Assembly: GCA_947471745.1 (NCBI GenBank) | Contig: CANJKZ010000395.1 | Location: forward strand, 1,241,001 to 1,305,000 | Reading direction: 5' to 3' | DNA from: Closterium sp. Naga37s-1 | Taxonomy: Eukaryota > Streptophyta > Zygnematophyceae > Desmidiales > Closteriaceae | DNA: 64,000 nt | Part shown: one piece after another, positions 1 to 11,183 of the stretch | Position numbering within the stretch: position 1 is the stretch's first letter | How the letters are laid out: every line of letters starts with the position of its first letter | The notes under the pieces: generated by a model | Seen by the model: only the letters and a program-made list of their open reading frames with translations | What the model was told of the DNA's origin: nothing | Database searches by the model: none | Position numbers and translations under genes: made by a program

Positions 1-84
1 CATCGCCCTCGCTTCCCCTGCCCATCGCCCTCGCTTCCCCCGCCCATTCCCCCACCCATCGCCTTCGCTTCCCCTCCCACCGCT
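1..84. repeat. Pyrimidine-rich short tandem repeat
   Basis: About four degenerate copies of a unit built on catcgccctcgcttcccc. It opens a C/T-rich tract that continues to about 550. No gene is supported in 1-550: the open frames there are Pro/Ser/Leu low-complexity translations without a recognisable domain. Confidence 0.6.
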
Positions 85-557
85 CGCTGCGTCGACCTCT
101 CCTTTCCCAATTGTACCCGGGTTGACGTAGCTCCCCATCCCCGCCGCTGCCTCTTCATCGATCTACCCCTCTTCTTCGCCCTGCTTGAGATCCCCCATCG
201 CCCACGTGCAGTCGGGCCGTAGTTGCCCCAGTCGTTTCCCGCCCAGCCACCTTCTCTACCCCTCCTGTTGCCCGTCTTTACCCCCTCCTCCAATTCTCCC
301 ACCCTATGCTTCACCCTTACCCACTTTCTCCCATGCAAAAAAACCTCTACCACCATCCCCCTTCCTATCTTCCTTCCTCCCTCCCACCCTACTAGCCTCC
401 CAGCCTAACGAACTACCTTTCACCTTCCCATTCAATCCTTTCACCTTCTTGCCCTTGTCCCTTACTCTCTCTTTTCCCCCCTGCCCATTCTCGTCCCCCC
501 TGCTCACTCTGTTTCTTACTGTTCAGAGCTTGTGGTCTTGTGGCTGGGATTCTGACA

Positions 558-569
558 TGGTATCAGAGC
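558..569 (+). promoter_or_regulatory. Primer binding site of a plus-strand LTR element
   Basis: TGGTATCAGAGC is complementary to the 3' end of plant initiator Met tRNA and directly follows a TGACA end, as expected at the 3' edge of a 5' LTR. The start of that LTR was not found in the C/T-rich DNA upstream. Only this end and its leader (570-901) survive before copia A. Confidence 0.6.
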
Positions 570-724
570 TAAAGGTCTCGGGGGCGAATCCCGGTATATG
601 AACATGCTGCCATTTGCGCTGCGCCGTGTCTCGGGCCTCCCTGTGTGGGGCGGTGTCAGAAGACCTACACAGCGGATCCCCGTTTGATCCTAGTAAGGGT
701 TACAGGCCTGTTGCTTGGAGGGTT

Positions 725-900
725 ATGTGCACACGTTTGCGCGCCGCTGCCCCGCGCGCTGATGCCCCGCGCGCCGCTGCCGCACGAGCTGCTGCCCCGC
801 GCGCTGTTGCCCCGCACTCCCCGCTGCCCCGCACGCCGACATCCCGCGCGGTGCTGCTTCGCGCGCCGCTACCCTGCGCGCTGCTGCCCCGCGCGCCGTC
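725..900 (+). repeat. GC-rich leader tandem repeat after the primer site
   Basis: Degenerate repeats of about 15-18 bases built on ctgccccgcgcgccg. They give Ala/Pro/Arg-rich frames on both strands and no recognisable protein. The position, downstream of an LTR primer site, matches the leader repeats in elements A, N, H and E. The tract stops at 901, where the 3' LTR of copia A begins. Confidence 0.55.
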
Positions 901-901
901 A

Positions 902-1028
902 TGTCAAAGATGTGAACAGCGGAATGAACGAACTAGGCAACAAGGGGATAGAAATAGGAAACTCTAAACTGATGTACCCCATAGTGCATGCCCCACTATA
1001 GCCTATATATCATATTTGTAATTTGACA
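902..1028 (-). repeat. Copia A 3' LTR
   Basis: A 127-base LTR with TG...CA ends. On the minus strand it starts TGTCAAATTAC and ends CTTTGACA. It has the short length (126-150 bases) shared by LTRs of this copia family elsewhere in the window. It is preceded on the minus strand by the polypurine stretch CCTATGGGGG (1040-1031). Confidence 0.8.
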
Positions 1029-1060
1029 AACCCCCATAGGCTAAGTGGGGGACAACAAGC

Positions 1061-1144
1061 GGTCAAAAGACCTGTCAAAAGCAAGCTTAGGGTGGATCTC
1101 AAGATCACCACACGGTCCGAGCACAAGCAAGTGGCCACAAGGCC
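1061..1144 (-). promoter_or_regulatory. Copia A 3'-UTR hairpin cluster
   Basis: Three short inverted repeats lie between the RNase H stop and the polypurine tract: GGTC-aaaa-GACC (1061-1072), GGTGGATCTCAAGATCACC (1091-1109, an eight-pair stem with one bulged G), and GGCC-acaa-GGCC (1133-1144). The same stems recur at the same place in copia B, C and M, with paired base changes. Function is unknown; an RNA signal in the element transcript is inferred. Confidence 0.5.
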
Positions 1145-1169
1145 AGTCCACATGCAGTGTCATAGTAAA

Positions 1170-4100
1170 TCACAGTACAAGGCCTAGAGCAGTGCAGAAA
1201 CGCTGATGATCACAAGAACCTAGGGCCTTGGTAAAGATATCAGTAGTGTTGGCCTGTGAGGCCACGTAAGCAAGGCGAAGCTGACCACGCTGCTGCAGCT
1301 CAAATGCGAGAAAGTAACGAAGAGCAATGTGCTTCGTTCTGTGCTCCAGTCTCTGCTCTCGACATAAGGCAATCATGGCCTTCTTGTCGACGTACAGAAC
1401 TGGAGGAGAACGAGGCCGCTCACCCAAGTCAGTCAGCAAGTAGGTTAGCCAGCGTAACTCCTGCGCAGCCATAGCCACAGCGTAGATCTCAGACTCATAG
1501 CTGAAACTAAGTACAGAAGACGAGCGAGTGGACCTCAACGAGACAGAACCAGTGCCGAGACTGAAAGTGTAACCCTGTGACGACCGCTGAGTCTCCTGGT
1601 CGTCGGCCCAAGAAGCGTCTGAATGCCCAGTGAGCACAACTGGGCCCTGTCCTCCAAGCACAAGCCCCATGCCTGATGTACTGCACAAGTAGCGCAATAC
1701 CCTCATAGCAGCCCGGTAGTGCTCAGGGCGGTGTCTCCCGGGTGCAACGTAATGCGGCAGGTCAAGTGCACGTCATCAGGTATATGAGGCAACCCACAAG
1801 CTCTGGATACGGACCACTCGGCTCTACGGACTCGTCTGAAGGTGGAGCTGAGAGCGAGTGGTTTGTAGGCAGAGGAGTGGGCTGTGGCGAGGAGATCTGA
1901 AAGCGTAAGCGCTCAAGGACCTGCTGCACCATGTGTGACTGAGTCAGAGTGATGGTGCGCGCTGCTCTATCCCGGGTGATCTGCAAGCCAAGATAGCTGC
2001 GCAGCTCACCCAGGTCAGTGCAGGTGTATCTCTTCTGTAGCTCCGTCTTCACAAGGGCCAGTGCCTCAGTGTTAGCAGTAGCAACGAGGAGTTAGAAGGG
2101 TGGAAGCGAAGGGTCGGTGCGTAGAAACAACGACAGGTCAGCAGGCGAAGGAGTTGAACCAAGAGCCGCAAGTGTCGTCCTCAGTGTATCGTGCCACTCG
2201 TGGTGCGCCTGGGTACACCAGAGGCTCCACTGGGTACCCTCTGGAAACGACCCAGTGAAGCCAGGTGGATGGCGTAGCCAGATCTCATCGTGTAGGCTGC
2301 CGTGCAAGAAAGCTGTCGAGAAGTCGAGGGAGTGCAGCTTGTAGTCACGCTGTGCTGCAACGTCCAGTAACACCCGAGGAGTAGTCATCTTCGGGGTGGG
2401 GGAGAAGGTTTGGAAGAAGTCACCCCCCTAACGCTGACTGAAGCCTCGTGCAACGTAACGCGCCTTGAAGACAGGTGGAGAACCCGGCGGCCGCTTCACC
2501 CTGAAAATATACATGCCATCGACTATGTTCACCCCAGGAGGGGGAACAGCGTCCACGTAGGTGCCTGTGGACTTCTAGTATGCCATCTTTGCGTCCATGG
2601 CTGTCTGCCACTAAGAGGAGTACTGACCTGTAATCGCCTCTGCGTAAGAGCGCGGGGTCGGGATGTCCAGTGCATCCGGGTCTCCCTCAGGGGCAAGCAG
2701 CATGGCAGCGAGATGAGGTACAGCAGTCGCGAAGCACTCGAGCTAAAACTGCCTGTCCTCAAGGACGTCACTGCCAAGGGCAAGCTCACCTCCGACGGAC
2801 GAAGGACAGTCAGATTCAGAAACAAGACTCGCGAAGTAGTCAAGGCGGCAGGCAGCAGCAAAGTCAACAAGCTCAGACGGAGCAGCAAACTCAAAGGTAG
2901 GGTCAGTGACAAGTGTGGCCAGACAACGAGTGACAGTAGGACTAGCAGCACGAGCAAGGTCAAACTCAGGGTCAGGAACGTCAGGAAGAGAGGACGCTGG
3001 AGGAGACGGCACGACTGGATGCTGTGCAACAAAGGAAGGATGAAGTGACATAGTGTGCACGACTAGCAAGCACGGCGAGCACGACGAGCAACAGGGGAGG
3101 TAGGATGGGACGCAGGCTCTCGACGCTCAGCCAGGGAGTCTGTCTGCTCAGTGTAACGAGAAGGAGCAGACAGTGGGGAGTCAGGCGGAAACTGTGTCCG
3201 AGACTGGTCAGGCGGTGGAGTCAGTAGAGGAGGAGCAGTACCAGTGGGAGGCGGCTCTGCAGAGGCAGACAGAAGACGAGGAACCTAGCGAGCCAGGTGG
3301 TGGCAGTGACGAATGCGGCTGGTCCCAGAAGAACGGTTGCCGCTGCCGTGGCTGCACAGCACCCCCAGCTCCAGTACCTCCAGTGGCAGTACCTCCAGCT
3401 CCAGTACCTCCAGCACCAGAACCTCTAGCACCGCCAAATCCAGTACCTCCAGCATCTCCAGCGGCAGTACCCCCAGCACCAGGACCTCCAGCACAGCCAG
3501 CTCCAGCACCTCCAGCTCCAGTACCTCCAGCACCAGAACCTCCAGCACCTCCGGCGGTAGGACCTCCAGTACCGCCAGCTCCAGTACCGCCAGCAGCAGA
3601 ACCTCCAGCACCGCCAGCGCCAGCACCTCCAGCTCCAGTACCTCCAGCACCAGAACCTCCAGGACCTCCAACAGCGGTACCTCCAGCACCAGAACCCCTA
3701 GATCTCACAGCAACCAACTCAGGAAGAGGCAATGACGACTGCTGCTGCTCCTAGTAGAAGGGGCGCCGCGGCAGAGGCTGCAACTCACACGCAGAACCTC
3801 GAGTAGTAGCACCCTCGACTCCACCACCACTAGGACGTTCAGCACCCCCAGAACCAGCAACCCCAGAGTCAGCACCCCCAGACCCAGCACCCCTAGAGGC
3901 CGCACCTCCAGCGCCACCACGCCCAGCAGCACTGGAGTCCACAGCCACAGCGCGGCGAAGGTGGTCGAGGCGGAAAACCAGGAGGGGTCTCCAAGCGCGG
4001 GGAGCAGCGAGAGGCCGCGGTGTCGTCAGCAGAAGGGTCACCCTTCTCATACGGGCCTGAGAAGACCTCCAAATGCTCAACCAAGGGGGGTGGTGTGACC

Positions 4101-6025
4101 TGAGACACACCTGAGGGAGCAGGACGCGAGAGGGGGGTGGGGGTCTACCGGGTGGTAACCTGGAACCAGGAAGAGGGGTGGCGGGGGACAAGAGAAGATG
4201 CGTGGGGGAAGAGACGGTAGTAGCAGACCGACTCGTCAAAGGTGGTGGGGTGGTAGGGTCGAAAAAATGCCAAGGCGGGGCGTCGGTGGGAAAGCCTCGG
4301 AAGACGCAGCGAATAGTGCGAGGAGAGAGCTTGCCCGCGGTAGTATCGCGGACAAGGGCAAGCGAACCCCAGACCCGAAACGCCGACGCATCGCCAACCT
4401 CCCCCGTCCAACGCAGTGTAGGCGAGATCTCTGGCTCGGACGCATGCGGCCAGAGGTTGAGCTGATGCGCGGCGTATCAGAACGCAAACGGCCACAGAAA
4501 ATGGGGAGCAGCCGCATGGATCATGGAGGTGCGAGCAACATCCATGATCAAGCCAATGCGACGCTCAGCGATCCTATTATGCTGTGGAGAAGCCGGAAGC
4601 GTGATCAACCGGAGGAAAACTCACCTCCATGGTCAGAGTGCAGCCGCACCACCGGGAGGTCCTATTGGAAGCGTGCTCTCAGCTGGGGACAAACAACAAA
4701 ACACTACGGACATCGCCCTTGCGGTGTAGTCGTTGACGACCAGCAGGAAGTAGCGCTCCCGGCCCGGCCCAGAGACTGGGGCGGGGCCTATACACGTCCA
4801 TGTGGAGGGTCTGCAGAGGAGCAGTGGCCGGAGGGAACGAGGAGGAGTGAGGAGCGGCGCGCTGCCGCCCCTCGACGCAGGGAGTGCACGGGGGTGCAAG
4901 CGACGGAGGGAGCGGGGGTATGGACCTCGGGAGGCCAGAAACAAGGAGACGCGAGTGCATGCGAGGCAGACGCTGCAGGGAGGGGTGACCAAGACGGTGG
5001 TGCCAGAGTAGCGACGGATGCGTGATTAACCAACACGAGCAAGACGCAGCTACCTGACCGGACGTGGCCACCTGTGCAGACTCAGTGTGCAGTGTGCACA
5101 GACCAGACCCAGGCCTCAAAGTGAACATGGCGAGGTGTTCGCCAGTCACTATGTCCGTAAAGATCGCCACAAGCTCGTCTCCAGGAGTTGTGGTAGCGAC
5201 CAACTGATCCTGGAGGACAGCGATACTCGCCAAGTTCGTAGCGAACGAGGGGAGGTGGAGACCTGTGAGGGAGCCGGAGGGGGCTGCCGGACACGGGAGA
5301 ACAGTGGAACCACGTGCAACGACCGCGCCAGAGGAGGGGTCGGCCAGTGTGACAGGGACATGCGTTGTGAGCGGTGTGACTGTGGTGCAGTCGCGGAAGA
5401 AGCAGCGAGACGCGCCTGAGTCCAGCGCGAAGGTGTGCAAAGCCTCCGCAGGAACTGTACCTGAGTAAGCAGACTCACAAGCACCTACACTCGCCTCCTC
5501 GACACAGGCTAGCAACGACAGCTGCTGCTGCTCCCAGAACAACGGACGTCGCCGCTGCTGCTGCTGCTGCTGCCCACCCTCAGAACCTCCACCCCGACAC
5601 GCTAGCGACAACAGGCCAGGGAGGAGAAACGGCAGCACAAGACGGCCTAGGGTGGCAGGAGAGAGGGAGGAGTAGCGCCTAACCATAGCGTCGTAGAAAG
5701 TATGGGCCGACGTCACCTGGCGAAAGTGGACCCTCTGATCGAGCGACAGGTGAGCGCGGACAGCAAGCTGGGCGACAGCATTGCGTGCCGTTCACTGTGT
5801 GCAGGCAGCGCGGTCCGCCCGGTACCGCCGATGCACGTCCTCCCCAACGTAGCAGCAGGCTCAACCTGGAGTTGTATGGGCCTGAAGGGACCCCGACGCG
5901 TGCTCGAACAGGGAGACGCCATAAAATATGAAACACCGGAGATACAGGTGCAGGCGCTCTAGCCACGACTCAAACTCGAGATGGCGCCCATCTGCGTCAA
6001 CACCTAGGACAGTGATAGTGGCCAT
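1170..6025 (-). pseudogene. Copia A gag-pol polyprotein, multiply frameshifted
   Basis: The likely start is the ATG at 6025, opening a gag N-terminus (ADGRHLEFESWL). Gag is cut short: no CCHC knuckle is visible before the protease motif ALDSGASRCFF (about 5430). HHRLGHPS marks GAG-pre-integrase (about 5000) and HMDV starts the integrase (about 4800). The integrase C-terminus runs to about 3760, followed by a Gly/Ala/Thr-rich linker (3210-3730). RT follows (3060-1760; FSTAFLHGSLHDEIWL near 2310; the YVDD segment is lost near 2090) and RNase H closes (1706-1170). The open pieces lie in several frames, so no full product can be made. Domain order is that of Ty1/copia, with integrase before RT. 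Confidence 0.85.
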
Positions 6026-6059
6026 GACAGGAACTAGGCCAGGACTAGGAAGTAGCTGC

Positions 6060-6960
6060 AGATCTAGGCACCGGTGGCAGTTCAGGGCGTAGTGGGAGAA
6101 CGAACAGCACGGTAGTAGGCTCGGCAGCAAGGCAGCGCGCAGGGACAGGGCAGCGCACGCGACAGGGCAGGGCAGCGCGCACGGGTGCGGCAGGGCAGCG
6201 CATGGCGGCAGGGCAGCGCTGGCGCGACAGGGCAGCGAAGCGCGCGTGTGGTAGGGCAATGCGTAGCGGCAGGGCAGCACACGCAGCAGGGCAGGGCAGC
6301 GCGCTTGCAGCAGGGCAGCGCGCACGGCAGGGCAGCGCGTGCACGGGCAGCTGCACGCGGGCAGGGAAGCGTGCTGGGCAGTGGCGGCAGGGCAATGAGC
6401 ACGGCAGGGCAACGCATGCACGGGCAGCTGCACGCGGGCAGGTGCAGCGCACGCAAGCAATGGCGGCAGGGCAGCAGCGCAGGTGGGCAGGCGCAGTGCG
6501 CTGGGCAGTAGCGGCAAAGCAGCGCGCGCGGGCAGGCACAGCGCGCGGGCCAGCACACGGGCAGGCGTGGCGCGGCAGCGCGCGCGGGCAGGCGCGTCGC
6601 GTGGGGCAGCGGGTGGGCAGGCGCAGTAGGGCAGCGCGTGCAAGCAGGCGCGTCGCGCAGGGGCAGCGGGCGCGCGCGGGCAGCTGTGGCGCACAGAGCA
6701 GGGCTGCGCGTACGTAGCAGGGGCGCGTGGGCAGCAGGCGCGCGGGGGCAGCAGGCTCGCGCGGGCAGCAGGGGCGTGCGGGCAGCAGGGTGCGCAGGCG
6801 GGAGGGGCGCTCGGGCAACAGGCGCGCGCAGGCAGCATGGTCGCGCGGCTAGCAGGGGTGCTCGGGCAGCAGGGGCGCGTGGGCAGCAGGGGCGCGTGGG
6901 CAGCAGGGGCGCGTGGGCAGCAGGGGCGCGTGGGCAGTAGGTCGCGCGGGGCAGTTACGG
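6060..6960 (-). repeat. Copia A leader: GC-rich tandem repeats
   Basis: About 900 bases of degenerate repeats, on the plus strand built on gcagcaggggcgcgtggg and, further left, gcagggcagcgcg. They lie between the primer site (6991-7002) and the gag start (6025). Open frames across the tract are Ala/Arg/Cys/Pro low complexity in every frame, so coding is not supported. It is the longest leader repeat here apart from that of H. Confidence 0.7.
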
Positions 6961-6990
6961 GCCTAGGATCTAGGATCGAACCTTACCTAG

Positions 6991-7031
6991 CGTATGATAC
7001 CATGTCAAAGATGTGAACAACGGAATGAAAT
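6991..7031 (-). repeat. Copia A primer site and truncated 5' LTR
   Basis: The reverse complement of 6991-7002 reads TGGTATCATACG, a decayed initiator-Met primer site. Next to it, 7003-7031 matches the edge of the 3' LTR at 902-930 and then stops abruptly. The rest of the 5' LTR was lost by deletion or replacement. Confidence 0.75.
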
Positions 7032-7544
7032 TTGAAACCGTCGAGTACGGTGAGGCGGAGTCGGGGATCTTTGCTCTTATGAACTCGTGCGCAATGGGCG
7101 TGTGAATGAGCCACGGGAAACTGGGCAACCAGTTGTTGGTGTATCGGCTCTGAGCTTCGAGAAAGGACCTTTCGGCCTTCTCCACGTAAGTGAGCGTGCA
7201 TGGTGAGGGGAACACTGGAGCCTCGACAGGACATGGTGGGGGTGGTAGCTTCGCGGGAGGGGTGCCCCGTTTAAGAATAGATTGCGCCAGACGACGCTTC
7301 GTCGTCGTAGCCGATGCAAGATGTTCGAGTGTGACAGTGGGTTGGCTGGTTGATGGGGTGGACTCTAAACTGGCCTGAGCGCACCAGTTGTGAGCCATTC
7401 CTCACTACGTGCCGACGGTTCTTGCGTGAGCAGGAGTTGGTACGGATCTAGACCTCGAAGGAAATCTTGTCCCGTGCGAGGCCTAGAACTACTAGCTACT
7501 ATATCATCCGGTGCAGCGGGCTCGTCGGCGACGCCTGGAGCCAT
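7032..7544 (-). pseudogene. Unidentified protein fragment, N-terminal part
   Basis: An ATG at 7544 (minus strand) opens a reading frame beginning MAPGVADEPAAPDD. It hits a stop near 7370 and continues, after one frameshift, in another frame through a Pro-rich stretch to a WLPSFPWL segment before being cut at 7031 by the edge of copia A. Composition is not low-complexity, and the protein-like signal spans about 170 codons. The W-FPWL pattern is loosely like the start of some hAT transposases, but the zinc ligands of a BED finger are not visible. I do not recognise the family; it could be a host gene or another transposon. Confidence 0.35.
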
Positions 7545-8329
7545 GGTTGGGGGTGCTGTGACAAAGACGTGGTGTGGCTAGATGAACAAGGAAAAGTCAA
7601 TGCAAAAGACAAAGGTGTGTCGGGGAAGGTATTTCCCTATTGTGGGTTCTAAGAGGAACGTCCACCAGCAACCAACCCAGGCAAACAACCACGATTCTGC
7701 ACTGGCGTGTACCACATTAGTACTTTTGGAAAAAAAACACTGAGGATATAGGGTTGTTCTACACTACCCTTATACAGGAAAAAACACTAAACATTAAACA
7801 CAAAGGAAACACAACAGAGTCTACAAAAATCCTGGTTCGACAGCGTGAAAAAAAAAAAAAAAAAAAAAAACAACACCTCCTAAAATCAGGGGAAAAAGGT
7901 AAAGCACTGATTAAAAGGTACTGCAAACAACTCAGAGTAAGGGTACATTTGGCTGAGGACATGTTCCTTAAGAAAGTGTCACAATCACCTTTTTCCCCGA
8001 GCCGCGTCCATATGTGTCGAAACCTCATGTCACAAAGAGCTCATGTATTGCGACTTGAATTATGTGCGCGACGATTACATGTGGTGCGCCATGATTGGCC
8101 CCTTCCCTTTAAACGCACAGGGGGTGGCCATATCGGGCAGTGACAAAGGTGGAACTAATATTGCTTTTATACACATGGTGCGGAAGAAATGAAGTGCAGT
8201 GACGCCCTACACTGGGGATGGCGCGCAATCACCAATGCATCACCACAACCATTTGCCCGCACCCCTTTCTTCTCCATCGGTATAACAACCAGACAAAGGC
8301 ATGCATTTACGCGTCACAATCTCCTAATC
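7545..8329. other. Intergenic stretch with poly-A run
   Basis: No convincing gene. It contains an uninterrupted A run (about 7849-7870) and AT-richer DNA than its surroundings. The left end of the Harbinger element should lie here, but I could not identify its terminal inverted repeat or 3-base target duplication by eye. Confidence 0.4.
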
Positions 8330-9627
8330 ATGGCTGAGCCACGGACTATCCCATTTCTCCTACGACTGCCTGTTGCATGGATCACCTACTACTACACAAT
8401 CTTCCTCGACACAGTCGCGAAGTCTGTCGTAGGCCTGATAGGTGCTAGTATTTTTTACGACGAAGTCGCGTCCTCGGGCTCAGAGAGGGACGACAACAAG
8501 CAGAACCGACGTCACCGTGGCCAGGTGCGACGTCGGCGATTTCAGATGTGGGTTGACGACCTGGAGCACATGCGGGATGACGATTTCATATACATTTTCC
8601 GGATTAATCGAGCCATCCTTGATGTGCATCAAGGAAGGCATGTACCACTACATGTTACCCGCCGTCGAGAGGAACAAAATCACAATGGATGCATCGCTAC
8701 TAGTCGCCGTGAAGTATCTGGCCAGCGGCATATCATACGTAGACATGTCGTACCTGTTTGTCATGTCGAAGACCTTGTGTCACGAGTTGGTGGACATTTT
8801 CCTCACGCTGTTCCCGTCGCTCTTCAAGGCTGAGTGGGTTCGCTTCCCGACCCGTGAAGTGCTCGATGGAATGGTAGAAGAGTTCCGTGCCATAAAAGAG
8901 AATCCGTGCAGTGATTGGGGCTATTGACGGAACGCATATCCACATGAAGGGCATGGAGGGGCATCTGACATAGGGTTGGACCAGGAAGTCGGCATGTGCA
9001 GTGCAGCTGCAGCTTACATGTGATGCCAGGGGTGTCATCTGGGATTACGTCACCATGTATCTTGGTAATGCGCACGACCAGCGGATTTTCATTAATAGTG
9101 CACTACTGGAGAGGCTACAACGACGAAACATCGCCCCGTACCAACGAGTTGGAGATGCGGCCTACCCCCTCAGAGACTTCTACCTCACCCCCTTGCATGC
9201 CCCATGCGGAGACGAACTAATGGCCGACTGGGCTCAATGCTTCAACTACTGCCAGAGCGCAACTCGCATGGCTATTGAGTGGTGCATTGGAGCCTTCAAG
9301 GGTCGTTGGCGTCTGTTCGCTGGACGCAACAATTGCAAGCTGTGGCGGGTGTTCCCTGGCGCCTCGTGCTGCGTCATCCTGCACAACATGTGCGAGAACA
9401 TGGCCACCGTGAGACGCACAAACATGGTGTTGGCCAACTTGCCGCGCAACAGAGACCCGTGGTGCACTAGAAGCGCTATTGCGGAGCACAAGTGGGAACC
9501 ATGCGTCCCATGCATTCATAGGGGATTGAGGGAATGGCAGAAACGGCTGGGGGAGGCGCTGGAATCTTCTTACCTCAGTCGTCGTCGCCGCGCACCCATA
9601 TCTCAACATCGTCCTCATATGGGTTGA
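8330..9627 (+). pseudogene. PIF/Harbinger-type DDE transposase (HARBI1-like), broken
   Basis: Homologous to PIF/Harbinger transposases, which cut and paste DNA through a DDE nuclease domain. Start chosen at ATG 8330 (MAEPRTIP). Three frames are needed: N-terminal RRRRFQMWVDDLEHMRDDDF, then PAVERNKITMDASLLVAVKYLASG (helix-turn-helix region), then GAIDGTHIHMK onward. Catalytic candidates are visible: Asp codon 8926-8928 (GAIDGTH), Asp 9076-9078 (NAHDQRIF) and Glu 9277-9279 (MAIEWCIG), with GDAAYPL between the last two. Frameshifts near 8620 and 8905 and a TAG at 8971-8973 inactivate it. It converges on a Myb/SANT-like gene, the usual two-gene arrangement of this superfamily. Confidence 0.85.
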
Positions 9628-10463
9628 CATTGTTGGCTTCTCCACCGTCGCCACGATGTTCACTCCCTTCAGGCGCATCGTCACCTGGCGGTGAACGATC
9701 AGGGGTTGGTGCTCCTCCTAGGCGCGTCAATGGTGGATTGTCGTTGAAAACATTGCGTGCTGCATGTGGAGGTGTTGTTTCCTGCGTGCGTTCACGTGCA
9801 AGGCGCACATCCTGCTGCATCCATTCGCGAACTAGGTTTCAATCTACGTCATAGCATCTCCGTGATAGTCCTTGATTGTGTCTGCGACGAGCGTGGAGGC
9901 TTGCATGGTAGCTGTCTCACGCACCCTGGGGCGCTTAGAGGTCGGGGTGTCCTATGCGAGAGGGGCTTTAAAAGGGGGGTGGGGACAGGCTATCATTAGT
10001 GGACAGTAGTCACATGTACGAGTTGCTGTCAATGTTTAACCATTTTTGTACGAGTCAAGTAAACAGTGAAAGCGACAAAACACTATACATCGAAGCACCT
10101 GTAAACGTAGGCGTTGATGTGCGGGGTTGTATTAAGGTCGTCACCTCCATACCGGCGGGCACGTTGACGCTACTTGCACCACCGCCATCGATTGCATGCG
10201 GGTCCGCGGTGGCGGTGTCCTGTTGTAGAGCTCCATGTAGGGCCATCACGGTGGCCTGGCCACGGATCCTCCTCCAGACCCGCCATCACCTTCGCGCAGT
10301 TGTTTCCAGAGGTGCATCAGATTGCGCCACTGCTTCTGTACGACGTTGACACCCCGGATCCACTCAGGGTTCTCCTTTTAATATGTGCGACCAGGCGTGC
10401 CCAGTACTGCGCGCCTTGCTTTCCCTTGAGCGGCTGGAACTCATCCTTTTCCCGGTAATCCTG
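9575..10463 (-). pseudogene. Myb/SANT-like DNA-binding partner of Harbinger, broken
   Basis: On the minus strand, 10463-10380 reads GKQGAQYWARLVAHIKR. A one-base shift then gives NPEWIRGVNVVQKQWRNLM and a HLWKQLREGDGG segment: the W-spaced three-helix pattern of Myb/SANT-like proteins encoded beside PIF/Harbinger transposases, which help bind the transposon ends. After several breaks a KRPRVRE basic patch (about 9930) and an acidic tail ending IWVRGDDD (stop at 9575) follow. The N-terminus is missing: at 10464 the sequence becomes the 3' UTR of copia B. Identification rests on spacing and context, not on a search. Confidence 0.6.
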
Positions 10464-10484
10464 CGGAAAGCAACACATAGCAAG

Positions 10485-10693
10485 GGTCACATGACCAGTC
10501 AGCAAGAACAAGCAACGGTCACAAGACCAGTTCACAAGAACACAACAAATCTCGGGGTGGATCTCAAGATCACCACACAGTCCGAGAACAAGCAAGAGGC
10601 CACAAGGCCAGTCCACATGCAAGGATATAGCAAATATAGAAGATGCAAGAGTACAAGACAAGCATCTCTACAGAATCAAGAGGCCACAAGGCC
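10485..10693 (-). promoter_or_regulatory. Copia B 3'-UTR hairpin cluster
   Basis: Five inverted repeats: GGTC-acat-GACC (10485-10496), GGTC-acaa-GACC (10517-10528), GGTGGATCTCAAGATCACC (10556-10574), and GGCC-acaa-GGCC twice (10598-10609, 10682-10693). The third stem base pair alternates T-A and C-G, as expected for a maintained stem. They match the clusters in copia A, C and M. Confidence 0.5.
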
Positions 10694-11183
10694 AGTCCAC
10701 AAGCAGATATATATATAGCAAATGTAGAGGGATGCAAGAGTACAATGCAAAGCATCTCTACGCAAGCAAGTGAGGGCCTGTAGACACAAGCCATAGCTGG
10801 GTGCAGAAACGCTAGTGGTCACAAGGCGGCAACACCTTGGTGAAAATATATGCAGTGTTGGCCTCAGAAACCACACGTACCACGCGGGCCTGGCCACGCT
10901 GCTGCAACTCGCGCAGAAGGAAGTAACGAAGCTGGATGTGCTTCGCCCTCCCAACCAGTCGAGGCTCCTCGCACAACAGGATAGCAGACATGTTGTTGTC
11001 GAACAAGACTGGGGGAGAGCGAGGCCGCTCACCAAGGTTGGTGAGGAGGAAAGACAGCCAGCGAAGCTCCTGGGCGGCCATGGCCGCAGCGTACACCTCT
11101 GCCTCACAGCTGGAACTGGAGACGGACGACGCTCCGAGTCGACCTCCACGAAACAGCTCCGGTCCCAAGACTGAAGAAGTAAC

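Larger units (their letters stand above)
902..7031 (-). mobile_element. Copia A: decayed Ty1/copia LTR retrotransposon
   Basis: On the minus strand the order is a truncated 5' LTR (7003-7031), primer site (6991-7002), GC-rich leader repeats (about 6060-6960), gag-protease-integrase-RT-RNase H (6025-1170), a 3' UTR with hairpins, polypurine tract and 3' LTR (1028-902). The first 28 bases of the two LTRs match with one difference; the 5' LTR then breaks off into unrelated sequence. Many frameshifts and a shortened gag mean it is not autonomous. The left end lies in the leader repeats of another element. Confidence 0.85.

Noticed and set aside
558..597. tRNA gene or SINE head suggested by a B-box-like sequence (ggtctcgggggcgaatcccgg)
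   Set aside because: No A box or cloverleaf could be laid out; the position right after an LTR primer site explains the first 12 bases.
5861..6838. Long Cys/Ala/Pro-rich frames in the leader of copia A
   Set aside because: Three overlapping frames on one strand and two on the other are open across the same repeats; only the last 50 residues (from ATG 6025) resemble gag.
6120..6960. CRISPR-like regularly spaced repeats
   Set aside because: Units are contiguous, degenerate and of variable length without unique spacers; the setting is a eukaryotic retrotransposon leader.
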